A stretch of 64,000 nucleotides of DNA, taken from NCBI GenBank assembly GCA_051453625.1, contig JBOZIK010000001.1, forward strand, positions 190,303,862-190,367,861, written 5' to 3'. Below are positions 23,750 to 35,590 of this stretch, in pieces (position 1 is the stretch's first letter; every line of letters begins with the position of its first letter). Both the position numbers and the translations under genes were made by a program. Under the pieces are notes generated by a model. That model was not told where the DNA came from and made no database searches. It worked only from the letters and a program-made list of their open reading frames with translations. The stretch is from Welwitschia mirabilis (Eukaryota; Gnetophyta; Gnetopsida; Welwitschiales).

Positions 23750-24892
23750 AACAATTTTATGAAGTATCTTCAAAACAACTTGCTCCTTAATATGCTGATA
23801 TTGTGAATTATCTTTTCACACTTAAAACACCTTCTCATTGGAATAGAAACCAACAAAAATCTTTTCTCCATAGGATAGGTAACTATGAATGGATTGAACC
23901 TCATTTGTATAGGCGATGCAAAGATGAAATCATGCACAAATGTATTTCCGAATGGGAGCAAAAAGACATTCTTCTTATTTGTTATGGCAAATTTTGTGGA
24001 GGTCATTTTAGTGGCCAAAAGACTACTATGAAAATATTACATTCAGGATTATATTGTCCCTCTATATTCAAATATGCCTTTGACTTTACTAGGAAGTGTA
24101 ATTCTTATTAACGATCTGGAGATCTTATTCAAACTCATGACATGCCTCTTACACCTATCTTGGAATGTGAACCTTTTGATTGTTAGGGTATAGACTTTGT
24201 AGATCCTCTTAAATACCCTTTATGTGAAAAGTGTTATATCTTAGTGATAGTCGATTATGTAATGAAATGGGTTGAAGCTATTTTTACACAGACTTATGAT
24301 GCAAAAACTATTTGCTAATTTCTTAGATCAAACATCTTTCAAATATCTGGATTTTCTAGGATTCTTATTTCTAATCAATGCACTTACTTTATTAATAAGA
24401 TCCTTAGAAAACTCTTACCTTCAGTTGGGATTCAATGTAGAATAGCTAACTCTTATCATTCCTAATCAAGTGGACAAGCTAAAAATGCTAATCATGAGAT
24501 CAAGAAAGTATTTTTGAAACTCTATCATAAGTATCAAAAATTATGGGTACTTTATCTTAATGATATCCTTTGGCATTATTGTATGACTTGGAATAATTCT
24601 TTAGGTTTCTCTCCTTATGAGCTTATCTATGGGAAAACATGTGTGCTTCCAATCGATGTATGCTATAATTCTTACAAAATAGTCCATTAACTTAACCTTG
24701 TTTATTATGCTAATAATCTTCAAGCATGATTAACCCAATTAAACCATCTTGATGAAAAAAGAATCTAAGCTCTCCATCTCCAACTTATAGTCAAATCCCA
24801 AGCTAAACATGGACATGATAAAAACCTTATGCATAAAGACTATCAACTTGGATAGTATGTTCTAATCTTTAAAGCTAGAGTTTATTTAATTC
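23750..24892 (+). pseudogene. Ty3/gypsy (Athila/Tat-like) integrase, copy 1
   Basis: Contains the GGHFSGQKTTMKIL zinc-finger region with its following cysteines (about 24000-24110), the core with [13 protein letters not shown] and GIDF (24140-24195, first catalytic Asp), then RILISN (24358-24375), where the second catalytic Asp is Asn. The GQAKNANHEIKK region (24472-24507) keeps Glu, and FSPYELIYGKTC (24610-24645) is a landmark of Athila/Tat-type integrases. It has several stops and is cut by a 100-N gap at 24893. DNA joining during retrotransposition is the family role; this copy cannot encode it. Confidence 0.85.
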
Positions 24893-24992
24893 NNNNNNNN
24901 NNNNNNNNNNNNNNNNNNNNNNNNNNNNNNNNNNNNNNNNNNNNNNNNNNNNNNNNNNNNNNNNNNNNNNNNNNNNNNNNNNNNNNNNNNNN
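24893..24992. other. 100-N gap between two integrase copies
   Basis: Sequence after the gap restarts at the MPLTPILE region of the same integrase, with many mismatches from copy 1. The two sides are diverged paralogues or alleles rather than a simple overlap. Confidence 0.85.
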
Positions 24993-25925
24993 CCTCTTAC
25001 ACCTATCTTGGAATGTGAACCTTTTGATTGTTGGGGTATAGACTTTGTGGAACCTCTCAAACCCCCTTCATATGGAAAACATTATATCTTGGTGGCAGTT
25101 GATTATGTAACAAAATGAATTAAAGCTATTCCTACACAGACTTGTGATGCTAAAACTATTTGCCAATTCCTTAGAAGAAACATCTTCCAAAGATTTGGAT
25201 TTCCTAGGATTCTTATTTCTAATCAAGATACTCACTTTATTAATAAAATCCTTAGGAAACTCTTACTTTCAGGTGGGATTGAACATAGAATAGCTAATTC
25301 TTATCATCCCCAATCAAATGGACAAGCTGAAAATGCTAATCGTGAGATTAAAAAAGTACTTTTTAAACTCTGTCATAAATCTCAGAAATCATGGGTACTT
25401 CGTCTTAATGATGTCCTTTGGCCTTATCGTATAACTTGACATAATTCTTTAGACTTCTCTCCTTATGAACTTGTCTATGGAAAAACCTGTGTGCTTCTAG
25501 TTGATGTGTGCTATAATTCTTATAAAATAGTTTATCAACTTGACCTTGTTTCTCATACTGATAATCTTTAAGAAAGATTAACCCAATTGAATTACCTTGA
25601 TGAAAAGAGAACCCAAGCTCTCCATCACCAACTTATAGTCAAAGTCCAAGCCAAATATGGATATGATAAAAACCTTATGTATAAAGACTTTCAACCTGGC
25701 TAATATGTTTTACTCTTTAATGCTAAAGTTTATTTAATTCACAACAAATTGACTTCTAGATGGTTAGGTCCATATCTAATTGAGAAAGTGCATTCTAATG
25801 GTTCAATTGAGATTTCTAACCTAAAAACTAATAAAATAATGAAGGTAAATGAACAACATTTAAATCATTATCAGTCACCTGATGATTACTCTTACTCAGT
25901 TAACATGATAGAAGTAGTTAAGTTA
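24993..25925 (+). pseudogene. Ty3/gypsy (Athila/Tat-like) integrase, copy 2
   Basis: Restarts at [18 protein letters not shown] and reads through to the end of integrase: TQTCDAKTICQFL, RILISNQDTHF (Asn for the catalytic Asp at 25221-25223), YHPQSNGQAENANREIKK (25297-25347), FSPYELVYGKTC, LTQLNYLDEKRTQALH, then a C-terminal SRWLGPYLIEKV and VNEQHLNHY (25755-25880), ending at a TAG near 25928. Better preserved than copy 1, with fewer stops. The C-terminal GPY-type region is typical of gypsy integrases. Confidence 0.88.
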
Positions 25926-26990
25926 TAGGATCCTCTCCTTAAAAAAGAGAAGTTCCTCTTCTTTGATATTATGTAGATGACTTTTTAATTTGACCTATCT
26001 TGGATTTGTCAGACTACTTAATCATCTTTCACATGACTAACGCTCCATCATTAAGATTCATGATGTTCAACAAGTAATAAGTTTGGCTTTATTCAAAGTC
26101 AAGGTATTAAAATACCTATGAATCCTTGATGCTCATTAATTAGCTCCTTAGAAAAGTGAAAATACCTTCAAAAGAAAAAGAAATAGTGTTTATTTTCATG
26201 GTGTTCTATCACAAGTACACCAGAGGGACAGTTGACTTTCAAGTCCGTTCTCTTTTGGCAGTGTGATATGGTAGCTATGGAGACTCCACCTAGGGGATAG
26301 TTGATCATGATTGGGTTTTTACCTATGGATCCCTTCTCTTATGGCAGTGGTTAACCTCCCCTCATCATGAAAAATAGTGTCTCTTGATACTCAATCTTCC
26401 TCTCTAAATAAAACATCATAAAAGAAAGAAAAAAAAGTAAAGAGGAGGAAGAGAAAAAAAGAAGAAGGAAAATGAAAAGCACTCAAAATTTTCTATGAGT
26501 ACCTTGATGAGCATCTCTTTATAATCACTTACTTTTGAATCTATTATCTTTATAGTATTGTGTCATGTATATCTTTTACATTAATCAGTCTGACATTTAT
26601 CCTATGTAAGACTTATTAGANNNNNNNNNNNNNNNNNNNNNNNNNNNNNNNNNNNNNNNNNNNNNNNNNNNNNNNNNNNNNNNNNNNNNNNNNNNNNNNN
26701 NNNNNNNNNNNNNNNNNNNNTATCTTTATAGTATTGTGTCATGTATATCTTTTACATTAATCAGTCTGACATTTATCCTATGTGAGACTTATTAGATTAG
26801 CATCTAAAATAAAGGGGACTAGCCTTATTCATGTTATTTAAATCCATTTCTTTCATAATTTAATAGTTAAGTCAAGAATTTTTAAAATCAAATTACATTC
26901 TCTTAAAATTTTGATTAGGTTTAATTATTTAGCTAAGTCAAGTTATCCATCATGAACTCTATGCATTCTATCATTTAACTACTGGCCTTG
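25926..26990 (+). other. Spacer after gypsy pol with imperfect tandem repeat
   Basis: Not coding as far as can be seen. Two imperfect copies of a motif reading CACC-RGGG-YAGTTGAY ... CTTCTCTTxTGGCAGTG lie at about 26216-26265 and 26288-26352. A purine-rich run lies at 26420-26480. A 100-N gap at 26621-26720 is flanked by an unmerged overlap of about 70 bp (one mismatch). Repeats in this position are known from Tat/Athila-type elements. Confidence 0.5.
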
Positions 26991-26999
26991 GAAAATATT

Positions 27000-27960
27000 G
27001 TGAACATGCTAGGGCTCAATTTTTTGCATTTCATTTTCAATTTTTAATTTGTAATGTTTAGTTTTTATGTTTGTATTACCTCACTACCCATTTTTACCTT
27101 AAATTTATATTATGCCTAATATTAATTAAGCTTTCTTGATATTCATATAACTACTTCACTTCAAATTCTAAATTCATCTAATGCATGTGCATTCAAAGAA
27201 CTTGTTATGCTTCATGTCGATCCCATGACATAGGCCACGACACTTGTTGCAAGACTGTTATGTCTTATGTCATCCCCATGATAAAGGACACAGCATCAAG
27301 CTTCAAGTTCTGGCAAATTCACTACATAATTCATGATCCTTATCCTTCTCTTAGTCAAAAACTTGAAAGAACTTTAATTTGGATTAGTTTAGAATTGAGA
27401 AATTAGCTAAAACACCAAAATTTTCTTAGACTTTCCCATTAGACCTCTTCAAATGTTATTTTTGGCTAATTGGTAAAATTAATCCTTCTTACTAGATCCT
27501 TCATAGATCACTTAGCCAAGATCCATGATTTATTTTCAACTTTGAGCTTAGTTTAATAAAAAATTTAAATCCTACCCTCATCATATTGGCATTTTCACAA
27601 TTTATGAGCACAATGTTAAATTTCATAAAAATTGAATTAATGATTGTTATAAAAATTGAAATGCCCTCCATTCTTAAGGTCTAACTTTAAAATCTATAGT
27701 CAATTCAAATTGGGAAAGGTTTTCATTTTGTATTTCGTGCCCATGACATTGGGGATGATGACTGTGATTTTTGGTCTCAAGTTTTCTATATGGTTGTACT
27801 CGTCATTGTCTGCACGACATAGCACATGACATGTATGTTATTGCTAATGTCATCCCCATAACACGAGGGATGATAGTATAATAGATTTTTTATAAACCCC
27901 TTCTTCTTTCTCATTTTCAAACCAAATATTATGGCACTTATTCCCTCTAAGTCCTCTTTT
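27000..27960 (+). repeat. LTR-like stretch with palindromic GTCATCCCCATGAC words
   Basis: Holds at least four copies of the same GTCAT/ATGAC word found in the nested LTRs, and a TATAAACCCC promoter-like word near 27889 followed by a CT-rich segment. It may be part of another LTR or a promoter-bearing leader. The 73-aa ORF at 27185-27406 lies across these words and is not supported as a gene. Confidence 0.4.
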
Positions 27961-28379
27961 TAAATTTTGGAGCTATCAATTGTAAGTAATTTAATCATAT
28001 TTTGTTAAAATTAAATAATTCTTCACCTTTTCCATGGTTTAAAATTTCTGAATTTTGCTTATTTATTTTTTTAGGCCATTTTAGACAATTTTACTTTATA
28101 CCCACTTATATTTTTAGCCGATCTATGCTCAAAAACTTACAGAATTAAATTTCATCCACTAAATTTAAAGTTATGGGTATTTTCTCCTAAAATTTCATGT
28201 CTTTTACTTTTTGAAGTTTTTCACTCATTACACACTCAATTTGCAATAGTTTTTGCCATGTTAGGTATCAAATCAATCCTTGTTTTATTAGCTATGATCC
28301 AGTTTTTATGGGAGAATATTTGGTTGTCTATAAATGAAGTTATAAATATATTTTCATTTTCTCTTAATGTGGCACATAT

Positions 28380-29650
28380 CTATTTTGTGGATTTCTTCAT
28401 GTAGTGATGTAGGTGCATCGTCTTCTCAAACCCGCACATGCTCTACCACTGCCTAAGTAGCAGAATAACCGGAGCGAGAGGATATTCTATAGGAGTAAAG
28501 GCATAGCCTTGCTTCTATCATTTACTAAAGGGAGATGCATTTTGATGACTATATTTAAAGGCTTAAGCCTGACTTAGACCATACACTAGAGGATCTTGGT
28601 ATTCAAGATTGATTATTACATGCCCATGGCTCTTACTATGAGGTGAAAACTATTTAATTTTAGTAATCTTTGAGGTTATTTCAGCCACTAGGGAGGATGG
28701 CTCATGTTATGACCAGATCAGAGCCACTGTAGGAGGATGTCGCATAAACATTAAGCCATAATACATCACAATAGTTATAGGGATTCCCAAAGATGGGGAG
28801 AGGATTGATCTTTGGGGGGATAAGTTAGAGAGATTAACCTATGTCATTCAGCTAGAGTTACCATATCATGCAGGTGATGATCATTGAGGGATCGTTATGA
28901 CATATTTGCCTCCCTATTACCAAATTCTTCATCGAGCCATTATCCATAACATATATCTAGTTCATCATGACTTGCATGCTATGATTGCTCATCTTCAAAT
29001 TTTAGCCTTTATTCATCATGCAGAGAGGATGGACTTAGTTACCTTCATTTGGTGCCGATTGATATGGATGAGCACTTAGCATTGATTTTATACCATCACT
29101 TATCCCTATCTACTAAGTTCTCTCTTTCAATGATTCAAGATCACATTATAGAAGAGACTCCTCACTCAGTCTATATCATAGCTGATGATACCTATTTTAG
29201 GTAACTGAGGATAAAGATACATGGCATGGCTCCACTAGCTCTTGGTAAGGTACCTGTAACACAGTCACCTCCCCCTGGATAGCCTCATGCAGTTGGATAC
29301 ATCACCCTGAATCAATTTACTACCTTGTTAGGAGGGATGGAGTAGAGGCTATCTTCATAGATAGAGGATCTTCGTGGCACAGTTACTACATGACTTGATT
29401 AGTTAGAGGCATGCGTTCACACTGTAGAGGAGCAAGGTTGAGCTACCTTAGAGACGGTGATCGATATTTAGTAGAATACTTTGGTGGACATACCTGAGAT
29501 GCTTCATATCCATCACAATGCAATCACATCTAGCCTCTAAGAACACATCTCTCATTACTTTCTAGATATTGAGGATCTTATCATTGAGCCACCTATGGAG
29601 GCAGGTGGCAAGAGAGACACTGACATGGAGGTTAAGTTCTAGTCCTCTCC
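28380..29650 (+). pseudogene. Degenerate extra ORF of a gypsy-type element
   Basis: This stretch is less AT-rich than its surroundings and can be read as protein with many stops. A start-like MHFDDY region lies near 28530, then EDLGIQD, and a region YQILHRAIIHNIYL (28917-28958) with downstream AxIHHAERMDL. The layout resembles, loosely, the plant transposon-protein ORFs carried by Athila/Tat gypsy elements beside pol. No catalytic motif is visible. It lies between the LTR-like stretch at 27000-27960 and the 3' LTR, and could instead be gag-side sequence of a second element. The family assignment is uncertain. Confidence 0.4.
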
Positions 29651-29914
29651 ACACAGGGACCCATGATTATTGATGTAGTTTTAAGTTTTATGAAAAAATT
29701 ACGTTTCTTTCATATCATTGGACTTAGGCACACTTTTTTTTTAGAACTGGTAATTGATACTTATGTAATGATGATAACTTTCTTTTATCTTAAATTACTA
29801 GTTTATCTAGACATGCAATGTAATTTTTGATTTGATTTTGAGGTTTTCCTTTCCTAGTAATTTGGAATCGCAAAGTCCTCTTTTGCTTCATTTGTTGAGG
29901 AACTCACAAAACGC

Positions 29915-29928
29915 TAAATGAGGGGTTA
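29915..29928 (+). promoter_or_regulatory. Polypurine tract of the nested element
   Basis: AAATGAGGGGTTA lies directly before the TGTTATAATCCC start of the 3' LTR, as expected for the plus-strand primer. Confidence 0.65.
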
Positions 29929-31121
29929 TGTTATAATCCCAAATTGTCATGGTCTAACAGTGTAATTAATGATGTTTTGCAAGGAATAGGAACTCAATTT
30001 AGTCATTTTTAGGAATTTTATCATGAACTGATCTAACAATTCAATTATAACCTTAAGTGCCATATTTTCATCAAGAAAAATAGGAATTCAACTAAGGAAC
30101 AAAGTGGAGCAAAAAGTAGAGGAAAAGCCCAATAAAATGACTGTCATCCCTGAGGTCATCCCTATGACATAGGGCATGACCACAAGATTAAAGGCATTTG
30201 AGAAGCTTATGGAGGCTGGCTTGGTGAGGCTAATGTGGCATGTCGACATGGCTGTTGTAGATTATGTCATCCTCACGACATAAGAGATGACATATTTGTT
30301 AAGTTTTGATTTCAAATTCCAACAAGTTTCTGATGTGGCTTGCTATGATTAGATGATGAAGGGATTTCATGTTACATGTCCTCCCCATGATGACAGTAAC
30401 ATGATAGTGTTATAAGTTCTCCTCAACTGAGTCAATTAAGGTCTAGTTTGTGCTTAATGTTGCCTCTTCACCTATACCGACCTTCTTGATCCATAACCAC
30501 CTTACAAAACCTATAAAAGCCCCCATTTAGTATCATTTAATTATCTTTTTAGCATTGGAGGATTGGTGATGAAGGAATCCAAGGAGTCAAGGGTCCATTT
30601 TAGCATAGGAGATATCATTCTTGATGATTAGGCTATGCTTCTGACATTAAGGATTTACTACCTTACTAAGGTGTTTATAAGACATTCAATTTATTTCATA
30701 AAATGTCTTTCTTCTTTAATTCTTATGATTTCTATTATAGCTTGTGTTGAAGTTTGATTAATGCTATTTTTTAGATTAATTCTGAATTAAACATAGGTTA
30801 TAAGGGTTAAGTTGGATGACAACCACTCAGAAATTTGGTTATCATAGGTTTGCATCTCCTCTCTCTTTCATTTTTGCATTGCACATTAGAATAGTTGCAT
30901 TGTCAATTTCCTTTTTGCATTAACAAAACACAAAATTTATCAAAAACATGGTATTGAAATTAAAGTATTTATTCTTCTTTATTTATGTGCTTGATTGGAA
31001 TATTATCTTATGCTCTCCAGATTACAACATTCATTGGTTAAATCACTCTATCCTAAGCCTAATTGCAATTTCATTATTTCAAGAATTGATTACTTTTAAA
31101 GTGTAATTTAGGACACCAATA
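29929..31121 (+). repeat. 3' LTR of the nested element
   Basis: TGTTATAATCCC to ACCAATA, 1193 bp, aligned throughout to 18863-20173. A TATAAAAG box lies at 30512-30519, followed by CCCCC. The divergence from the 5' copy is easy to see by eye and is dominated by transitions. Confidence 0.88.
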
Positions 31122-31126
31122 GTGGT
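31122..31126 (+). repeat. Target-site duplication, right copy (GTGGT)
   Basis: Identical to 18858-18862. Joining the flanks across it restores the gag reading of the host copia element. Confidence 0.85.
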
Positions 31127-34100
31127 ATTCAGAGTTATTCACACCCATACTTACCACTAGGATTATAACTAACTTTAGAATCACTCTTCAAGATATTCAA
31201 TCATGGGAAGCTTAGCATGAGGATTTTATGTCAACCATGTGGATTTATGGTAATGAGAAGGATTATTTTAACTTACAATCATACACCTCTTTAGGATCAA
31301 GTTGAATAAGTTATTTGGTAAGATGCTAATGTTAAATTAATAGAGATTTATATGGAAATCTATTACCTGTCTACACAAGAATTTGGTTGATTAAATGAAA
31401 ATAAGCTACACTAACTTATGTACCTTGTGAGATATGTTCTACTCAAAGAATGATTTAAAGATTCTTACTCTCATAATTTACATGAATAATTTACATTGTA
31501 AGAAGGGAAAGAGGAGATTATTGATTATGTATATGTAAGACATCAAGGCAAAGGTAATGGAGCTTAACTCACAAAACCAAGTTTACATTCACTATGTTAA
31601 CCTGATTTCCTATATTATAGCAAGTGATTGAATAATATAATTTTTTATACACTTAGCAAGGATTTCATTTTCACTGAAGCTTAATTTAACTTTACAAGAT
31701 CTTCTCTCTCTAATTTTATAGTCAAAGTTTCTCATTCTTATGGTTCTCATTGCTAAAATAAATAGTCTCTAATAAAATCTCATTTGCAAAAGAAAATGCA
31801 TCATGATAAGAGTATGACTATGCAAAAATAGCAAAACAAGTAGTCATGTCAGACTTTAGTGAAATAAGAAGCAAGTCCAGAATGCTACCACTCATAAGAA
31901 GAACAAGTATCATTGTTCATAATGTGGAAGATAAGGTCATGCTACTAAATTTTATAGGATTCCTTAAGATAAGATAAAGTTTATGCTTAAAGTAAATGTA
32001 GTTACTAAAGAATTTGATTCTGTTGATAATGATGATACTTTTAATATAATGTAAGTTTTGAAAATTGTAACTTTGTTGATATGAATTAGTACATACCTCG
32101 TGATGAAACATGGATTTTTGACATGATTGTAACTCATTGCATGACTCATCAGGACAATTTTTTTGATGGCTTCATTGAATCACCAAGTCACATTTATTTG
32201 GTAGAGTAAACAGTAGTTCCTGTGTAAGGCTCTAATTCAATTACCCTTAACTTAACATCACTCTATTCACATACCATTTTACATGTTCTATATATTCCTT
32301 TTCTAAGGTTGCATCTTGTATCATTTTTAACTCTACTGTGAGAATATTACTATATTTCTATGACAAAGCACTTAATGGATATTTATAATGATAATTAATA
32401 ACCGGTTATAAAAAGACACATGGATGGAAAGCTTGCTTGTCTTCATGGTTGTATCAAAATGTGAGAAATCACTTACATAGTTTTATAAGACAAGATTTAT
32501 TACTCACTACTATGACATACTTGACTAGAACATTCTACTCTTTATACAATGAATGTAATGTATGAGAATGACCATCAACTTCTTCTATTAAGATTGTCCT
32601 CAGTGTGAAGATTGTATTATGGGTAAAGTAACTAGATAGTGATTTTCACTAAATAAGTGGCATGCCGATTGAAAGCATCTACTTGTTCATAGTGATTTAT
32701 GTGAACCTATGCTAGTTCCCACACTCCATGAAGTTTGTTACATCATATACTTTACTCATGGCTATTTTAGAATCCTGAATGATGTGAGTAAACTTTATCA
32801 AATCCCAATCACAAACTTTAGATATTTTTAAGAAGTTCAAAACTAAAGTTTAAACGTAAGCTAACTATAAGATTAAAAGTTTTAACTCAGAGAATAATGG
32901 TAAATACATATCTATTAAGTTCAAGAACTTTCTCATTTTTAAAGGGATTTGATTTTAAGTCCCACCTAAGAACACACCAATAAAATGGTATTATTAAGTA
33001 ATTTAATCATACTATAATGGGTATGACATATTCCATGATGTATTTCAATGGATATAAGATGTATCTTTGAGGTGAAGCAATGAACATACAAGCACAACTT
33101 AATAATCATATTAGTTAATATACTAAAAAGGGATTATCTTTAGCTAAGAGTTAGTATTAGTATAAGTCAAAGTTGCATCATTTTTACATTTTTAATTAGG
33201 AGTGCTACATTCATATCCCAAGTAAATATCATAATAATTTTAGAGAACATGATCACATTGGCGTCTTTGTGTGATATTTAATCGACCATCAGGATTATAA
33301 AGTATATCTCCCAAAGAATCATAAGATTATTATTTCTTATGAAGTAATCTTCATAAATACTTTGAATAATAATTCTTAGCTTAATCCTTCAAAGATCTAT
33401 CTTTCCTTTAATCTAGTAATCATATTGGATGTTCAATGTCCTACAGTTGAAGGGGAAGAGGTAGCCACCAGTAATGCTTTAATTCTTTTTATCTATACAT
33501 CCACTTTATAGCCTATAAAAATTAAATAATTTGTTCCTCCTAGCATGCTTAATTATTATTCTAATAGCAATTTAGTAGGTTCCCTAACTGAAAAAGCTAA
33601 TACTATCTAGAGAGGACATCAAAGTAGTAGGCTATAATCTACTCTTCAAGATGTTCATGATGATGAGTAGCATAAAACTACAACTTGACATGACTCACAT
33701 ACATTTAATAATGATGATGATGACGAGCTTCACTTTATCTTTGATGGTAAACTAACCTTGTTCAAGAATGTCATTCAACATAATCATTAAATAAAATTTA
33801 TACTAAAATAATATGATAATGTTATTGAAAATGGTAGTTGGTAGTTGATAAACCTTCCATTAGGGCACATAGCATTACCTAACCAATGGATTTCCTATAA
33901 TAAATATAATGTAAACAAATCCTTAAGTGACATAAAACTTAACATGTTTCTTTAAGCCTATAACAAAAGAAAGGACTTGATTACAATAAAGTCTTCACAT
34001 TCATAATAAAATGGGATACCATTAAAATAGTGATTATTTTAGCAACACAAAGAAGATTTAAGCTTCATCAATTAAATATAAAAATTTCCTTTCTTTATAA

Positions 34101-35180
34101 ATGTTTAAAATAATAAATTTATATGATACGATCAAATGGGTTTTAAGTAAAGGGGAAAAAATCTAAGTTGTGTAGATTTATCAAGTCTTTGTATAAGCTA
34201 AAATGAGCATCGAGAGGATGGCACACTATGTTCAAACATTATTTAAGATCTATTGGATTCATATTATTGATTATTAAGCTATGAATACCACATTATTCAT
34301 AAAATTAATGGGTGCAAATCTACATACATAGTGGTATATGTAGATGATATGTTAATAATCGAAAGTAATAAGAAAAACATAAAAAGAAAAAAAATTTCCT
34401 TAACTAAGGTATTTAAGATTCTTGATCTCACATTGGTTGAATTCTATCAAGGTGTAGAAATTATTTAGTAAAAGAATGGAATATTTTTAACAAAAATAAA
34501 GTATCAAAGATCTAATCTAGAATCTTAGACTAGAAATTGCAAAAGAAGTTATAACATCTTTGGATAAGAATGTTAATTTATCTACTAACAAAGACTCAGA
34601 ACCTATAATGAAACTAAATATAGAAGAATAGTAGGAATTCTAATTTATGTAAATCAAATACTAGGCTAAACACAACATATGTTGTTAGTGTACTATCAAG
34701 ATATGTTCATGTGCCTAAGGTAACCCATTTGAATGCTATAAATATAGTACTGAGATATCTAAAGAAGACCAAATATTTAGGTCTAACACATAAAAGGAAC
34801 TCTTAATTTGTTTTGGAGGCATATTTTAATTCTAGTTTTACTAGAGAAACCCATACCTCATTATTGACCTTAGGGTATATCATGTTCTTATGGACATAGC
34901 CCTTATCTTGGTGTTCGTTGTGTTAGAAAACTATTGTATTATCTTTTACTAAAGTAGAATACACAACTACTTTTGAGGCATGTAGAAAAATTAAATGGCT
35001 AAGAAAATTATTATAAGAAGTGAACTTAAAATAAACTAAGGTAATAAAGCTCTTCATAGATAATTAATTAGCAATTTGCATAATAAAAGATCTAGTGCAC
35101 CATGATGGGATAAAACAATTCCATGCTAGGCTTCATAAAATCAAGGAACTTATACTAATGAAGTTACTATCCTTGTATAC
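31127..35180 (+). pseudogene. Ty1/copia gag-pol of the longer element (after the insertion)
   Basis: Gag continues from the insertion site. A CGRxGHATKF zinc knuckle lies near 31920-31955. Protease lies at about 32095-32290 (VTHCMT, then SHIYLVE). Integrase has CEDCIMGK (32610-32633) and LLVHSDLCEPM with the first catalytic Asp at 32694-32696. The second Asp position reads Glu near 32892, and there is a THQxNG-like site near 32970. RT opens with a disrupted ENGSW (about 33822) and keeps the catalytic YVDDM box at 34337-34351. RNase H ends with the FTKVEYTTTFEACRKIKWL region (34948-35005) and an HHDGIKQFH-like tail (35100-35128). Stops and frameshifts are frequent. Order PR-IN-RT-RH is diagnostic of copia. 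Confidence 0.88.
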
Positions 35181-35590
35181 TATTTGATCATAAAGCAAAT
35201 TACTGATATCCTTACTAAATCACTCGGTCAAGAGATGTTTTAGCAATTCTAATCAAAATTGAATTGATAACAAGTTGATTTAAACTCATTTTCATCTTGT
35301 ACATTATGGGCTTCATTTTACTTTTGAGTTTTTATTCGAAGTCACTCTTGATTCTAGTCCTATAGGATGTGTACTACAAGTTTGATCAAGTATTACAGGA
35401 TGTGTAGTACATTTACTCCAATCTGCTAAGGGATGTGTAGTGATAAATTAACTAATTCTTTAAAAAAGTAGTTTCTTCAAATAGCAGATCCTTTAAAGAG
35501 GTTTTATTATATGTTGCATTCATATGGTTTTCCTCTAGGCACTTCATTTTTCCTTTGGAAGATAGCATATTCATATATTAAAGGAGAAAT
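35181..35590 (+). other. Copia 3' UTR with GGATGTGTAGTACA repeats and PPT
   Basis: Contains three GGATGTGTAcTACA-type words (about 35367, 35398 and 35429), a conserved TTTTCCTCTAGGCACTTC stretch (35528) and the purine tract AAAGGAGAAA before the LTR. Confidence 0.65.

Larger units (their letters stand above)
18863..31121 (+). mobile_element. Nested LTR retrotransposon with 1.2-kb LTRs (gypsy-type pol, composite interior)
   Basis: Bounded by homologous LTRs (18863-20173 and 29929-31121) and a perfect GTGGT target duplication, so it entered as one unit into the copia gag gene. The interior is composite: a SIRE-like copia LTR and gag (20196-22780), a Ty3/gypsy RT-RNase H-integrase (22881-25925), a repeat-rich spacer, a degenerate extra coding region (28380-29650) and a purine tract before the 3' LTR. 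No primer-binding site follows the 5' LTR, because another element's 3' end begins within 25 bp. Later insertions, deletions or misassembly at the gaps must have rearranged the interior. The gypsy pol is the likeliest original content, by inference. Confidence 0.75.

Noticed and set aside
31123-31134. TGGTATTCAGAG right after the nested 3' LTR, resembling an initiator-tRNA-Met primer-binding site
   Set aside because: It overlaps the GTGGT target duplication and continues the copia gag reading that starts at 18820, so it is interrupted gag sequence.
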